Assembly (NCBI RefSeq): GCF_002573715.1
Contig: NZ_PDHM01000003.1
Span: 926-64,925, forward strand
Length of the DNA: 64,000 bases
Direction: 5' to 3'
Source of the DNA: Paenibacillus sp. EZ-K15
Lineage (GTDB): Bacteria; Bacillota; Bacilli; Paenibacillales; Paenibacillaceae
The translations under genes were made by a program, and so were the position numbers. The notes below the pieces were generated by a model. It worked only from the letters and a program-made list of their open reading frames with translations. It did no database searches and was not told the DNA's origin. Shown in pieces: positions 34,660 through 44,159 of this stretch. Numbering within the stretch: position 1 is the first letter of the stretch; each line of letters opens with the position of its first letter.

Positions 34660-34755
34660 GTGATCAGACGAACGGGACGAGGCAGCGGAATCAAAGAGGT
34701 AAAAATCGTGTGGCATCCGTCAAATTTGTTCATTATATCTGTTTTTTTACTTTCC

Positions 34756-34790
34756 TATAATAAGGTTGATTCTAAATGTAAGGGCTTACA
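34756..34790 (+). promoter_or_regulatory. -10 element with cre-like operator just downstream
   Basis: A perfect TATAAT (34756-34761) is followed 15 bases later by TGTAAGGGCTTACA (34777-34790), a catabolite-response-like palindrome with one mismatch to consensus. The operator would lie at about +10 to +23, a position where CcpA blocks elongation. No clear -35. It would drive the foldase and the beta-helix gene. Confidence 0.5.
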
Positions 34791-34808
34791 AAAGAGTGGG
34801 GGGAGATT

Positions 34809-35858
34809 ATGTTTGGGAAAAGGCCTATAGCCCGTACGTTCATACTCCTGTTGGTTAGCCTTGTTGTGGCAACCGCGATTATCGCCGTTGCCTTGAACAT
34901 GGAGATGCGAGCTTCAGCGGATGAAGTCGTTCTCACGATTGATGATGAGCCCGTTACGGTTCAGGAGTTCCAATTTTTTTTACAGCAAAATAAAGCATGG
35001 ACTACCAGCTACTTCAAGCAGAAATACAATGCCGATTATAGTGAAGACTTTTGGACTTCTGCTTATGAGGGAGAAACACCGCTTGATTATGCCAGGCAAA
35101 AAACGGTGCAGGATGTAGCGCGTATAAAAACCGAACAGAGCCTGATGAAGCAGCACGGGATCATCCAGGATGTATCCTATGCGTCCTTCTTAAGGAATCT
35201 GGCAGCGGAAAATGAAACCAGACAACAGAAAATTCGGGAGGGGCAGCCGATATATGGTCCTCAGCAGTATGGTGCCGAGCCATTTTACTCCTACACGCAG
35301 AGCATGAATTATCAAAGATTAATCGATACGTTGGTTAAGCAAACAAGGAGTTCGCTTGGCGATAAAGAGCTGAAGGCCCTTTATGAAGAGGTTAAACCCG
35401 AATATTTTCATCTGGGGTATGCGTTCGTTTATGAAAAAGTAACGGCCTCAGGCACGGAGTCCTCCCGTACCCTGAATACCCTTCAGGAGCTTGTACTCTC
35501 TAAGAAGTTAAGTGTTGAGGAAGCTATCGCAAGGTTGAGCCCCTCAGGCCTTAAGGTGCAGAAAGACACGCTGGATATAGACACCAAATCCAAAGACGAT
35601 GATGCAGCGCGTTATCTACACGATGTGCTGACGTCCACGCAGCCGGGTGAGTTTACCGCTATTCAACAAGATGCGGAGGGCTCTATGATGATCAGGCTTC
35701 TCGATACCAGGGATAAAGGCTATGCGCCGTATGAGCAGGTTAAAACGTCCCTGGTTCAACTATACATTCAGAAGCAGCTGGAACAGCAGGTAAGTCAGAA
35801 GTTACACGATGCTAACATTCGGATCAACGAGGAGGTGCTGAGGTCGATTTCCTTCTAA
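34809..35858 (+). CDS. SurA/PrsA-like extracytoplasmic foldase
   Basis: A 349-residue protein with an N-terminal membrane helix (residues 10-32) and an extracellular SurA-like body: VVLTIDDEPVTVQEFQFFL, several amphipathic helices, then a degenerate parvulin region (about 195-310) without the usual catalytic motif. It looks like a chaperone rather than an active prolyl isomerase. There is no lipobox, unlike PrsA. GGGGGAG precedes the ATG. It is followed 36 bases later by a 1444-residue secreted protein, and may be its dedicated folding factor. Confidence 0.72.
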   Translation: MFGKRPIARTFILLLVSLVVATAIIAVALNMEMRASADEVVLTIDDEPVTVQEFQFFLQQNKAWTTSYFKQKYNADYSEDFWTSAYEGETPLDYARQKTVQDVARIKTEQSLMKQHGIIQDVSYASFLRNLAAENETRQQKIREGQPIYGPQQYGAEPFYSYTQSMNYQRLIDTLVKQTRSSLGDKELKALYEEVKPEYFHLGYAFVYEKVTASGTESSRTLNTLQELVLSKKLSVEEAIARLSPSGLKVQKDTLDIDTKSKDDDAARYLHDVLTSTQPGEFTAIQQDAEGSMMIRLLDTRDKGYAPYEQVKTSLVQLYIQKQLEQQVSQKLHDANIRINEEVLRSISF

Positions 35859-35894
35859 TTCTGATAACCAAAAGATTGTAAGGAGGATGATGTA

Positions 35895-38800
35895 ATGAAT
35901 CATGGGAAAAGAAACAGCAAGCGAAGGTTGCTCACCGTTTATCTTAGTATGATATTGGCGGTTTCCCTGGGATTTCCCGATCTGCAAGGGAATCGGGTAA
36001 GCGCAGCAGAATCCTTGGAGGCAGCGACGTCTGTCCGGGCTGCATCGGGAACGGTCTATTATGTCAGCTCGGATGGGGATGATGCCAATAACGGAAAGTC
36101 GGAGAGCCAGTCCTGGAGAACGCTCGAGAAAGTAAATAGCATGAATTATGTACCCGGTGATCATATTTTATTTAAAGCTGGGGATGTGTGGAATGGATCA
36201 CTCAAGCTTCGGGGAATATCCGGCACGGAGGATGCACCGATTGTATTCAGCAGTTATGGCGATATTGAGGGGCATGGCCGGCCGGTTATTAACGGAAACG
36301 GCACAACCACCACGGAGAGATCTGCGATTATAGAGAACTACAAAAGCGTTTCGGATAAGACGATGTCGGCCACCATCGATGTAGTGGATGGCAGCTATCT
36401 GGAGTTTTCCAATTTTGAGCTGACCAACTACCATCCGGATATCATCTCGCAACGAGCGGGCATCAATATCCGCACAGCCTCTACTACGGTATCGGAATGG
36501 GAAGCGAATCCTCACATGGGGATTGTCGTCAAGAATAATTATATTCATGACGTGAACGGCAATCCAAAGGGCTGGAAAATCGGAAGCGGCGGAATCCTGA
36601 TTCTCGGTAATATTACGGACGTCCTCGTTGAGGGCAATATCGTGAAGCGGGTGGATATTGAAGGGATACGCAACGCCGGGCTTTATAAAGAAGGCGATAT
36701 TAAAGCCAATTTTCCGAGAGTCTTCAAAGATATTATTTTCAGAAACAATTATGTAGAAGAAGTTCAGGGCGATGGCTTTGTGATGAGCAACGTCGGCGAG
36801 AATGGCAGAATGGAATACAACACCGTAGTCAAGCATTCGGCCAAAGACGTAGGGAATGTCAATTATGCGGGGCTATGGGTCATCGCTGTCAAGGACATGG
36901 TTATGCAGTATAACGAAGTGTACGGAGGCGTGTACGGGTATAACGACGGCCAGGCCTTTGACGTGGATATGTTCTCGGAGGGAGCGCTGTACCAATACAA
37001 CTACAGTCACAGCAATCGCGGGGGCTTTATTCTCTTTATGGACGGTTCAACGAATTCTGTGGCTCGGTACAATATCAGCGTGAATGACGGAGACGGCAGA
37101 TACCTGCTGCATTATTTACCGACACAGGCACAATATGCACCACTGATTCATAATAATACATTTTTTACAGACGAGAATATCTCGACCAAAATATTTAATA
37201 CTTCGAGCAAGTATGCACGGCTCTATAACAACATCTTCTACTCCAAGGCAGATACTCCAATGGGTGCGACCTCCTTCTCCGGTGGGGAGATCAAGAACAA
37301 TATCTTTTATCCGGGAACGGGTATCAAGGGTACTGTATTCCCTGGCGCAGTTGTAGAGGACAATATCTTTGAAAGCCCGAAACTCGCCAGACCGGGTGAA
37401 GAACCGAAAGATATTATTCAGGCAGATGCGAGTCTCTTCGATGCGGAGAAACTGAATGGTTATAAGCTGTTATCGGATTCACCGGCCATTAATGCAGGAC
37501 TGGATATGAGCGCATATACACCTACGGTATGGGGCATGGCAGATAAGGACTTTTACGAAAATCCTCTGATTGATGCCAAAGCGGATATCGGTGCGCATGA
37601 ATATTCGAGGGATGCACCTGCTCATCAGGTACCTGAAGTGCTGCCAACGTCGATGGAACTGAATCAGGACAAGCTGGACTTGTATGCCCAGCAGGCGGGT
37701 CAAACGTTAACAGCAGAGTTTACACCTCGAGACGCATGGTTCAAAGGGGTGAAGTGGTCCAGCAGCAATCCGCAAATCGCGGCAGTAGATGCGAAGGGTT
37801 TCATCACTCCGTTGAATCCGGGTACAGCGAGCATCAGGGCGGAAAGCACGTTCGATGCTGCAATTTACGCGGAGGCGCAAGTTACGGTTCACCCCCCATC
37901 CATGCTGAAGTCGTATCAAGTTGGGGCAGATCAAGTGGAGATATCGGATTCTCATCCATCCGTACAGCTCCGCATTGACGGCGTGACAGAGGAAGGCATT
38001 ACCCTGAAACATGCGCCTTATTACAAAGTTCAATACAGGACGGACCAGGATCGGGTCACCGTGGATCAGGAAACCGGAATTCTAACGGCAAATGGTGATA
38101 TCTCCGGTATGGACGCGATAGAAGTCATGGCTGATGTAGAAGAATACAGTGATATTCAGTATTCACAGAGCTTTGAAGCGGGCTGGGGAGACTTTGTGTC
38201 GGAGACCGGAACGCCGATTGAGACAGGGGTCATCTCTGATCGAGTGGCTTATCAAGGAGAACGAAGCGCCTTATTTGTAAAAGGGAATGGCAGCAATGCG
38301 ATACAGAAGCTGTTCGGATCACCGCAGCAAGGTATTGTAACCATGATGTTGTATGACGATGGCTCCAAATCGGGGAATACCCGGGTTGTTGCCCATGTCG
38401 GAAACGCAAGAAGCCAGCTGCTAGCCGGTATGGGCTTGCTGTATGATGGGAACCCGGGTTATGGCTCCCAGGACTATTATTCCGTGAGGGCAAGCGGTGT
38501 TTCAACGGCATGGGAAAAAACGGGCATTAAGCGTAGTAAAGGCTGGCATGAGCTGAAATGGGACTATACCTCAGGAACCGAGTTGAAAATGTATCTGGAC
38601 GGCCATTTGGTAAAAACGACGACGGCCATCACTCATTTTGACCGAATTGTGCTTGGCTTCCTGTGGGACAGCGCGAACGGCCGTACCTTTGCCTTTGACA
38701 ATATCAAGTATGCTTCAACGGATGACAAGGTGACGAAACCGGCTGAGAAACTCACGCTGTCCGTGCATCAGACAACGGATAGAGCCGCCTTGGAACAGGC

Positions 38801-40229
38801 AATTACCGTCGCCCAAAGCGTATATGATCCGGCCGTGGAAGGAACTGAGCCCGGACAATATCCAGCAGGTTCGAAACTCCAGTTATTCGATGCCATCGAA
38901 GCTGCAAATGTAGTGCTGGACCAGGCAAATGCGAAGCAGGATGAAATCGACGCTGCCGTCACTGCACTTCAAGCGGCTGTGGCAGCATTCCAGTCCTTGG
39001 TGATCGTGGACCCGGGAGCTCCCGTGGATAAAAGTCGTTTAAACGAAGCGATTACCGTGGCCAAATCGGTGTATGCCGAGGCTGTGGAGGGAGTAGAGCC
39101 TGGACAATATCCGCCGGAGGCCATGCTGCGGTTCCATCATGCGATTCAGGCGGCAGAAGACGTGATGATGAATGAGGATGTGACGCAAGCGGACGTCCAG
39201 GCTGCCATCAACGCCTTAAACGGGGCCCTTGCGGAGTTTAAAGGGAGCATGATTCCAGGAAGTAAAGTCCCTTCTTGGTCAGGAGGCATACTTACAGCTG
39301 AAAATGTCTCTGCCACCAGTGTTCATCTTCACTGGTCAGGTGAGGTTCAGGCAGAGCAAGTTGAAGGCTATACAATTTCTCGGAATGGGGATGAATTAGC
39401 CACGGTAACCGGGTCAGTATACCGTTATCATGTCACAGGCCTAAGTCCTGACAGCATATACAGTTTCAAGGTTGAAGCAGGGAGTAAGGGTGAGTGGAGC
39501 CATGACGGGCCGAGTATGACCATCAGAACAGCCGCAATCGTAACGGAGCCTGGCGGCGGCTCATCGGATGGAGGGACATCGTCGACGATCCCATCCCCAA
39601 CCGTTCCGAAGACCGGGAACCCGGAGGAGGAGTCCAGGGAAGCCGAAGAAGATGATAAGGGAGAAGCTGAGAAACCGAACCCTCCGAAGCTGGAGGTGCA
39701 TCTTCAGGATATTCGTAAACACTGGGCTTCAAAGGCTATTGAAAAGGCGGTTGAGCTTGGTTGGGTCCAGGGATATAAAGATCATACCTTCCGTCCCAAC
39801 GCCAAGATTACGCGTGCCGAGTTTGCAGTGTTGTTAGGAAGGGCGTTGGGATTGGGCCAGAGTCAGCAGGGGACAATAAGCTTCGAAGATGCGGACGGGA
39901 TTCCTGCTTGGGCGAAACCATTTGTTACAGGAATTGTTCAAGCCGGGATCATGAATGGCTATGAGGATCATACCTTCCGGCCGGCCCAAGAGCTGACCCG
40001 GCTGGAGATGACTGTCATGATCGCCAGAGCAAAGAAGCTTCCATTAGACCCTCAAGCGAAGGTTTCCTTTGCCGATGCAGATCAAATCCCTGCGTGGGCT
40101 AAGCCTTACGTAGCAGCAGCTGTTGAAGCGAAACTGATCCAAGGCAGAGGCCATGGAGTGTTCGCTCCAAAGGCTCATGCGACCCGCGCTGAATCTGTCA
40201 GTTTGATTGTTGCAATCCTCGGCGAGTAA
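35895..40229 (+). CDS. Secreted parallel beta-helix protein with SLH anchor
   Basis: A 1444-residue surface protein. A signal peptide (1-37) is followed by a right-handed parallel beta-helix (about 45-560, with repeated NNYIHDV, NIVKRVD, YNEVYGG, NNIFYS turns). Next come a Big_2 Ig-like domain (about 580-670), a lectin/LamG-like domain (about 755-950), two FIVAR modules (962-1119), a fibronectin type III domain (about 1128-1212), a charged linker, and three SLH repeats (1272-1440) that bind pyruvylated wall polymer. The beta-helix fold is shared by polysaccharide lyases and hydrolases; no catalytic residues can be assigned. Context suggests the first cut of a uronate polysaccharide at the cell surface. 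Confidence 0.88.
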   Translation: MNHGKRNSKRRLLTVYLSMILAVSLGFPDLQGNRVSAAESLEAATSVRAASGTVYYVSSDGDDANNGKSESQSWRTLEKVNSMNYVPGDHILFKAGDVWNGSLKLRGISGTEDAPIVFSSYGDIEGHGRPVINGNGTTTTERSAIIENYKSVSDKTMSATIDVVDGSYLEFSNFELTNYHPDIISQRAGINIRTASTTVSEWEANPHMGIVVKNNYIHDVNGNPKGWKIGSGGILILGNITDVLVEGNIVKRVDIEGIRNAGLYKEGDIKANFPRVFKDIIFRNNYVEEVQGDGFVMSNVGENGRMEYNTVVKHSAKDVGNVNYAGLWVIAVKDMVMQYNEVYGGVYGYNDGQAFDVDMFSEGALYQYNYSHSNRGGFILFMDGSTNSVARYNISVNDGDGRYLLHYLPTQAQYAPLIHNNTFFTDENISTKIFNTSSKYARLYNNIFYSKADTPMGATSFSGGEIKNNIFYPGTGIKGTVFPGAVVEDNIFESPKLARPGEEPKDIIQADASLFDAEKLNGYKLLSDSPAINAGLDMSAYTPTVWGMADKDFYENPLIDAKADIGAHEYSRDAPAHQVPEVLPTSMELNQDKLDLYAQQAGQTLTAEFTPRDAWFKGVKWSSSNPQIAAVDAKGFITPLNPGTASIRAESTFDAAIYAEAQVTVHPPSMLKSYQVGADQVEISDSHPSVQLRIDGVTEEGITLKHAPYYKVQYRTDQDRVTVDQETGILTANGDISGMDAIEVMADVEEYSDIQYSQSFEAGWGDFVSETGTPIETGVISDRVAYQGERSALFVKGNGSNAIQKLFGSPQQGIVTMMLYDDGSKSGNTRVVAHVGNARSQLLAGMGLLYDGNPGYGSQDYYSVRASGVSTAWEKTGIKRSKGWHELKWDYTSGTELKMYLDGHLVKTTTAITHFDRIVLGFLWDSANGRTFAFDNIKYASTDDKVTKPAEKLTLSVHQTTDRAALEQAITVAQSVYDPAVEGTEPGQYPAGSKLQLFDAIEAANVVLDQANAKQDEIDAAVTALQAAVAAFQSLVIVDPGAPVDKSRLNEAITVAKSVYAEAVEGVEPGQYPPEAMLRFHHAIQAAEDVMMNEDVTQADVQAAINALNGALAEFKGSMIPGSKVPSWSGGILTAENVSATSVHLHWSGEVQAEQVEGYTISRNGDELATVTGSVYRYHVTGLSPDSIYSFKVEAGSKGEWSHDGPSMTIRTAAIVTEPGGGSSDGGTSSTIPSPTVPKTGNPEEESREAEEDDKGEAEKPNPPKLEVHLQDIRKHWASKAIEKAVELGWVQGYKDHTFRPNAKITRAEFAVLLGRALGLGQSQQGTISFEDADGIPAWAKPFVTGIVQAGIMNGYEDHTFRPAQELTRLEMTVMIARAKKLPLDPQAKVSFADADQIPAWAKPYVAAAVEAKLIQGRGHGVFAPKAHATRAESVSLIVAILGE
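38778..39251 (+). repeat. Two tandem FIVAR modules within the surface protein
   Basis: Segments 38778-39002 and 39027-39251 encode modules that share AITVA-SVY-AVEG-EPGQYP and the ending AL-A-FKS. Protein similarity is high and the DNA is partly diverged, so the duplication is not recent. Confidence 0.8.
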
Positions 40230-40250
40230 TCCTTAGCCGAGCGTACATGC

Positions 40251-40305
40251 AAAGAGCAAGAGAGTACGGTTCCTGTTAGGACCGTGCACTCTTGCTCTTT
40301 TCTTC
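40251..40305. terminator. Long bidirectional terminator
   Basis: A stem of about 20 bp (AAAGAGCAAGAGAGTACGGT against its partner at 40281-40301, one mismatch and a small loop) has A-rich and T-rich ends. It can stop the surface protein gene and the minus-strand unit that converges on it. Confidence 0.9.
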
Positions 40306-40351
40306 AGCTTTCATATCGTACGGGCCAAGCTCGATTTCGGTTGCTCGACTC

Positions 40352-40596
40352 TTAGGGATCCTCTTTCAGCTGCAGCTGAAGATGGTGCTTGGCGAATACT
40401 TCCAGCATAACAGCTTTCGTCTTCATTTGGTCCGGACCGTAAACGTAGAGAAGGTACGTTTGGTTGCGGTACAGTGTCATGCTTAGACCCAGTATGCTTT
40501 TTGCGTATGATCCGGTCCAAGGACGAGTACGATGCTGGATGAGAAATCATTCGCCCTCATATTGATGTCCACGATAGCTCGTATGCTGCTTCCCAT
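40352..40596 (-). pseudogene. Small gene split by a frameshift
   Basis: A 37-codon frame starts at the ATG ending at 40596, 7 bases after GGGGAGGG, and stops at 40483. A second 42-codon frame (40480-40352, MTLYRNQTYLLYVYGPDQ...) starts two bases on in another frame, with no ribosome site. Both have coding-like codons, and together they read as one protein of about 80 residues if one base is inserted (or two removed) near 40485. No homologue can be named. Alternatively they are two coupled microproteins. A third frame from 40600 has a TGA at codon 18 and is less likely. Confidence 0.55.
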
Positions 40597-40637
40597 TCAT
40601 GCACCCTCCCCGTTTCATGGAATCGTAATCGTAATCG

Positions 40638-42059
40638 TTAGCGGTATTCCCTTGGAATACGGCGTGCGACCCCGGTTCGGATGGCTGCCTGGATGACAAG
40701 GTCCCGGATGCCGCTGACGACTTGCTGGTTGAATACGCTCGGGATGATGTAATGCCGGCTCCGTTCCTTGTCCGTGACCGCCGAAGCGATCGCTTCGGCT
40801 GCGGCGAGTTTCATCTCCTCATTAATGGCGGAGGCTCTGCAGTCCAGGGCGCCGCGAAAAATACCGGGAAAACATAACACGTTGTTAATCTGGTTCGGGT
40901 AATCGGAGCGGCCAGTTGCAATGACGCCCGCGATATCCTCCACCTCCTCCGGCAGAATCTCCGGGATCGGATTGGCCATCGCGAAAACGATAGGACGCGC
41001 TGCCATCGCCTGAACATCCTCTCTCTTCAGGATTCCGCCGGCAGACAAACCGATAAACACGTCGGCGCCTTGGATGACGTCTTGGAGTGATCCGGAACGC
41101 CGTTCGGGGTTGGTCTGGTTAGCATACCATTGCCACATGGGATGGTCATACGTCTGATCGGCGGTCAGCGCGCCGAGGCGATCGACGCCGATGATGTTCT
41201 TCACGCCAGCCGACATCAGGATCTTGCTGCAGGCAACGCCCGCGGCGCCGATGCCGCAGACGACAACTTTCAGATTCTCTACGGTTTTTCCGACGACCTT
41301 CAGCGCATTGATCAAGGCTGCATACAGGACGACGGCCGTTCCGTGCTGATCGTCATGGAACACCGGGATGTCCAATTCCTCGCGCAGGCGCTGCTCAATC
41401 TCAAAGCATCGCGGCGAGGAGATATCCTCCAGATTGATACCGCCAAACGCGGGGGCGATCGCTTTGATCGCGGTGATGATGCCTTCGGTATCCTGCGTAT
41501 CCAGGCAGATCGGGAAGGAGTCCACGTCCGCCAGCTGCTTGAAGAGCATCGACTTGCCTTCCATCACCGGCATGGCCGCATAGGGGCCGATATTGCCAAG
41601 TCCCAGGACGGCGCTGCCGTCGGAGATGACGGCCACGGTGTTACGTTTGACGGTGAGCGTAAAGGCTTTACGCGGTTCTTCGTGGATCGCCATGCATACG
41701 CGAGCAACATCCGGCGTATACACGCGGGAGAGGTCGTCGCGGTTCTGGATCGGCGCTTTCAGCTTGGTTTCAATTTTTCCTCCAAGATGCAGCAGGAAGG
41801 TGCGATCAGATAGATGCAGCAGTTGAACGCCGGACATACTGCGAATGCGCTCGGCAATAATGTCGATGTCGATGGTGTCGATTACCGTGATGGTGACGTC
41901 GCGAATCGTGGTATGCCTGCTCGTCTGAATGACGTCAATGGCCACGATGTCGCCGCCAGCCTCAAAGATGGCGGCCGTTACTTGACCGAAGCTGGCTTCT
42001 TCCGTATTCATTTCAATTCTAGCGATGACACTTTTCCCGCCTAGTTTGCTGGTATTCAT
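40638..42059 (-). CDS. NAD-type malic enzyme with N-terminal ACT-like domain
   Basis: A 473-residue enzyme that decarboxylates malate to pyruvate. Residues 8-85 form an ACT-like regulatory domain; the malic domain starts near 100 with VYTPDVARVC, TVKRNTVAVISDGSAVLG, the metal site in HDDQHGTA and a Rossmann VVCGIGAAGVACSKIL near 270. It resembles the B. subtilis MalS/YtsJ group. AAGGAGG lies just ahead of the ATG at 42059. It is the last intact gene behind the tctCBA transporter genes, so imported dicarboxylate or tricarboxylate can feed directly into pyruvate. Confidence 0.93.
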   Translation of the reverse strand: MNTSKLGGKSVIARIEMNTEEASFGQVTAAIFEAGGDIVAIDVIQTSRHTTIRDVTITVIDTIDIDIIAERIRSMSGVQLLHLSDRTFLLHLGGKIETKLKAPIQNRDDLSRVYTPDVARVCMAIHEEPRKAFTLTVKRNTVAVISDGSAVLGLGNIGPYAAMPVMEGKSMLFKQLADVDSFPICLDTQDTEGIITAIKAIAPAFGGINLEDISSPRCFEIEQRLREELDIPVFHDDQHGTAVVLYAALINALKVVGKTVENLKVVVCGIGAAGVACSKILMSAGVKNIIGVDRLGALTADQTYDHPMWQWYANQTNPERRSGSLQDVIQGADVFIGLSAGGILKREDVQAMAARPIVFAMANPIPEILPEEVEDIAGVIATGRSDYPNQINNVLCFPGIFRGALDCRASAINEEMKLAAAEAIASAVTDKERSRHYIIPSVFNQQVVSGIRDLVIQAAIRTGVARRIPREYR

Positions 42060-42095
42060 GACTGCCTCCTTGAGCTATCGATATACGTATGATGG

Positions 42096-43622
42096 TTAGC
42101 CTTCTTCGTTCACGACAACTTCCTTGCCTCTTCGCTTGAGTAGAATCGGAACGACAATCCAGAGCAGGGCGATGATGAGAAATGCCAGCGACATTGGCTT
42201 CTGCAGGAAGATCATAAAATCGCCGTTAGACGTGGTCAGCGCCCGGCGCATATTGTTCTCGATCATGGGACCCAGCACGAGTCCGAGTACCAGCGGGGCG
42301 AGCGGAAAGTCATTGCGAGCCAGCAGGAAGCCGGCAATGCCGCAGATGAGCAGCAGGACCAGGTCGAAGATCTGCGCTTGTACGGCGTAAACGCCGAAGA
42401 TGGAGATGGCAATGATGATCGGAATGAGATATTTGGCCGGGGTCTGGATGACCTTGGCAAATACTTTGACCAGCGGCATGTTCAGTACGAGCAGAAGCAG
42501 GTTGCCGATGAGCATGCTCGCAATCAGTCCCCACGCAACTTGAGGATGCTCCTCGAACAGCAGCGGGCCTGGCTGGATGTTGTACATGATGAGCGCCCCC
42601 ATCAGGATGGCAGTTGTCCCGGAACCGGGAATACCCAGCGTCAGCAGCGGGATCATAGCGCCTCCGGATGCCGCATTGTTGGCCGACTCGGGCGCAGCAA
42701 CGCCAGCGATGTTGCCTTTGCCGAAGGATTCCGGATGCTTGCTTACCTTTTTCTCAACGATATAACTGAAGAAGGAAGCAAGCGTTGCACCGGCGCCCGG
42801 CAGAATACCGATAAAGAAGCCGAGGATCGAGCCTCGGGCAATCGGCCCCGCGCTATCCTTCAGGTCTTTACGTGTCGGCAGGATGCGACCGATCTTGGAA
42901 GTTGGACCTGCTGCGTAGTCTCTCTCCAGGATGGATTTAAACACTTCGCCAAGGGCAAACAAACCGACGGCAATCGTTAGAAATTCCAGTCCGGAGTACA
43001 GGATAGGGATATCGAAGGTGAACCGTGCGACGCCGGATACGGTATCCATGCCGATGGTAGCGAGCAGCAGACCGAATACGGTCATGATGAGCGCCTTGGT
43101 GATCGATTTGCCTGCAAGCCCGCTTACTGCACAGAGTCCAAGCAGCATGAGCGAGAAATAATCGGCCGGGCCAAATTTAATCGCTACATTGGATAAGGGC
43201 TCCGCAAGCGCGATCAATGCCACAAGCGCGAAGAGCCCGGCTGCGAACGAGCCGATCGCAGCGATGGACAAGGCCGGGCCTGCCCTGCCTTGCTTCGCCA
43301 TCTGGTAGCCGTCCAGCGTCGTCACGACAGACGAGGACTCTCCGGGCGTATTGAGCAGGATCGAAGTTGTAGAGCCTCCGTACATGGCCCCATAATAAAC
43401 GCCTGCGAGGAGAATGATGGAGCTGGTTGCTGCTGCTTCCGCCGGCAAGCCGCTAGTCATGGAGGCGGTGACGGGGATCAGAAGCGCGACGCCACTCATG
43501 GGACCGATGCCGGGCAGCACGCCGACCGAAGTGCCGATCAGCACGCCTATGAAGGCGAAGAGCAGATTATGCCACTGCAAGGCGGTCATAAAGCCATCCG
43601 CCAAATAATCCAGAACGTTCAT
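42096..43622 (-). CDS. tctA: Tripartite tricarboxylate transporter, large permease TctA
   Basis: A 508-residue permease with about twelve helices. The TctA motif GVLPGIGPMSGVALLIPVT lies near residues 34-52, and a second, inverted-like GILPGAGATLASF near 275. TctA works with TctB and the binding protein TctC in secondary, ion-driven uptake of citrate or similar acids. GGGAGGAA precedes the ATG. It is separated by only 18 bases from tctB. Confidence 0.94.
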   Translation of the reverse strand: MNVLDYLADGFMTALQWHNLLFAFIGVLIGTSVGVLPGIGPMSGVALLIPVTASMTSGLPAEAAATSSIILLAGVYYGAMYGGSTTSILLNTPGESSSVVTTLDGYQMAKQGRAGPALSIAAIGSFAAGLFALVALIALAEPLSNVAIKFGPADYFSLMLLGLCAVSGLAGKSITKALIMTVFGLLLATIGMDTVSGVARFTFDIPILYSGLEFLTIAVGLFALGEVFKSILERDYAAGPTSKIGRILPTRKDLKDSAGPIARGSILGFFIGILPGAGATLASFFSYIVEKKVSKHPESFGKGNIAGVAAPESANNAASGGAMIPLLTLGIPGSGTTAILMGALIMYNIQPGPLLFEEHPQVAWGLIASMLIGNLLLLVLNMPLVKVFAKVIQTPAKYLIPIIIAISIFGVYAVQAQIFDLVLLLICGIAGFLLARNDFPLAPLVLGLVLGPMIENNMRRALTTSNGDFMIFLQKPMSLAFLIIALLWIVVPILLKRRGKEVVVNEEG

Positions 43623-43640
43623 TGTAGATTCCTCCCATGC

Positions 43641-44096
43641 TCATGATAGCCAAGACGGGAAGCCCGGCATGGAGCCTTCCAGCAAGACAACAAAGATGAC
43701 GTACACACCGCCGGAGAACAGCGCGGAGATTAGAATGGATTTCAGCCACTTGCCTCGTTCCAGTGTCTGAAACGCAAACAGGAGGAACAGGAAGGTGCCG
43801 ATGATATATCCGATGAATTCCAGGAAATAGGCATAGAGAAACGCTGCTGCAAAAATCATGAAGAAGCGTTTGTAGTCCAGCTTCTCTGCATGGTTTTCCG
43901 TCGGCTTGGCTTTCAAGGCTTCATAAAACAAACGAATGCTTAGCAGCGTAAGCGCCAATCCGAGACCAAACGGGAATATGTTAGGGCCGACGGTGCTCCC
44001 GTATGCGGATGCGCTGATCTTGGCGCTCTGCCACATAAAGCCGATGCCAAGGAGCAGAAATACGATGCTGGCGTAGCGGTCAAACGTTCTGTTCAA
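43641..44096 (-). CDS. tctB: Tripartite tricarboxylate transporter, small permease TctB
   Basis: A 151-residue protein with four hydrophobic segments, typical of TctB. The best start is a TTG at 44096, exactly 8 bases after GGAGG. A longer frame from 44156 lacks a ribosome site and would add 20 polar residues. It lies between tctC and tctA, as in the family. Confidence 0.88.
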   Translation of the reverse strand: MNRTFDRYASIVFLLLGIGFMWQSAKISASAYGSTVGPNIFPFGLGLALTLLSIRLFYEALKAKPTENHAEKLDYKRFFMIFAAAFLYAYFLEFIGYIIGTFLFLLFAFQTLERGKWLKSILISALFSGGVYVIFVVLLEGSMPGFPSWLS

Positions 44097-44159
44097 GGTT
44101 GACACCTCCTCAAGGATGAAACGGGAGAGGGGAGCGCACCGCTCCCTCAATTCCAAGGC

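Noticed and set aside
40547..40600. Frame starting at 40600 with TGA as codon 18 as a second case of TGA for Trp
   Set aside because: The ribosome-site spacing and codon pattern favour the frame starting at 40596, so a frameshift explains this locus better than UGA recoding.
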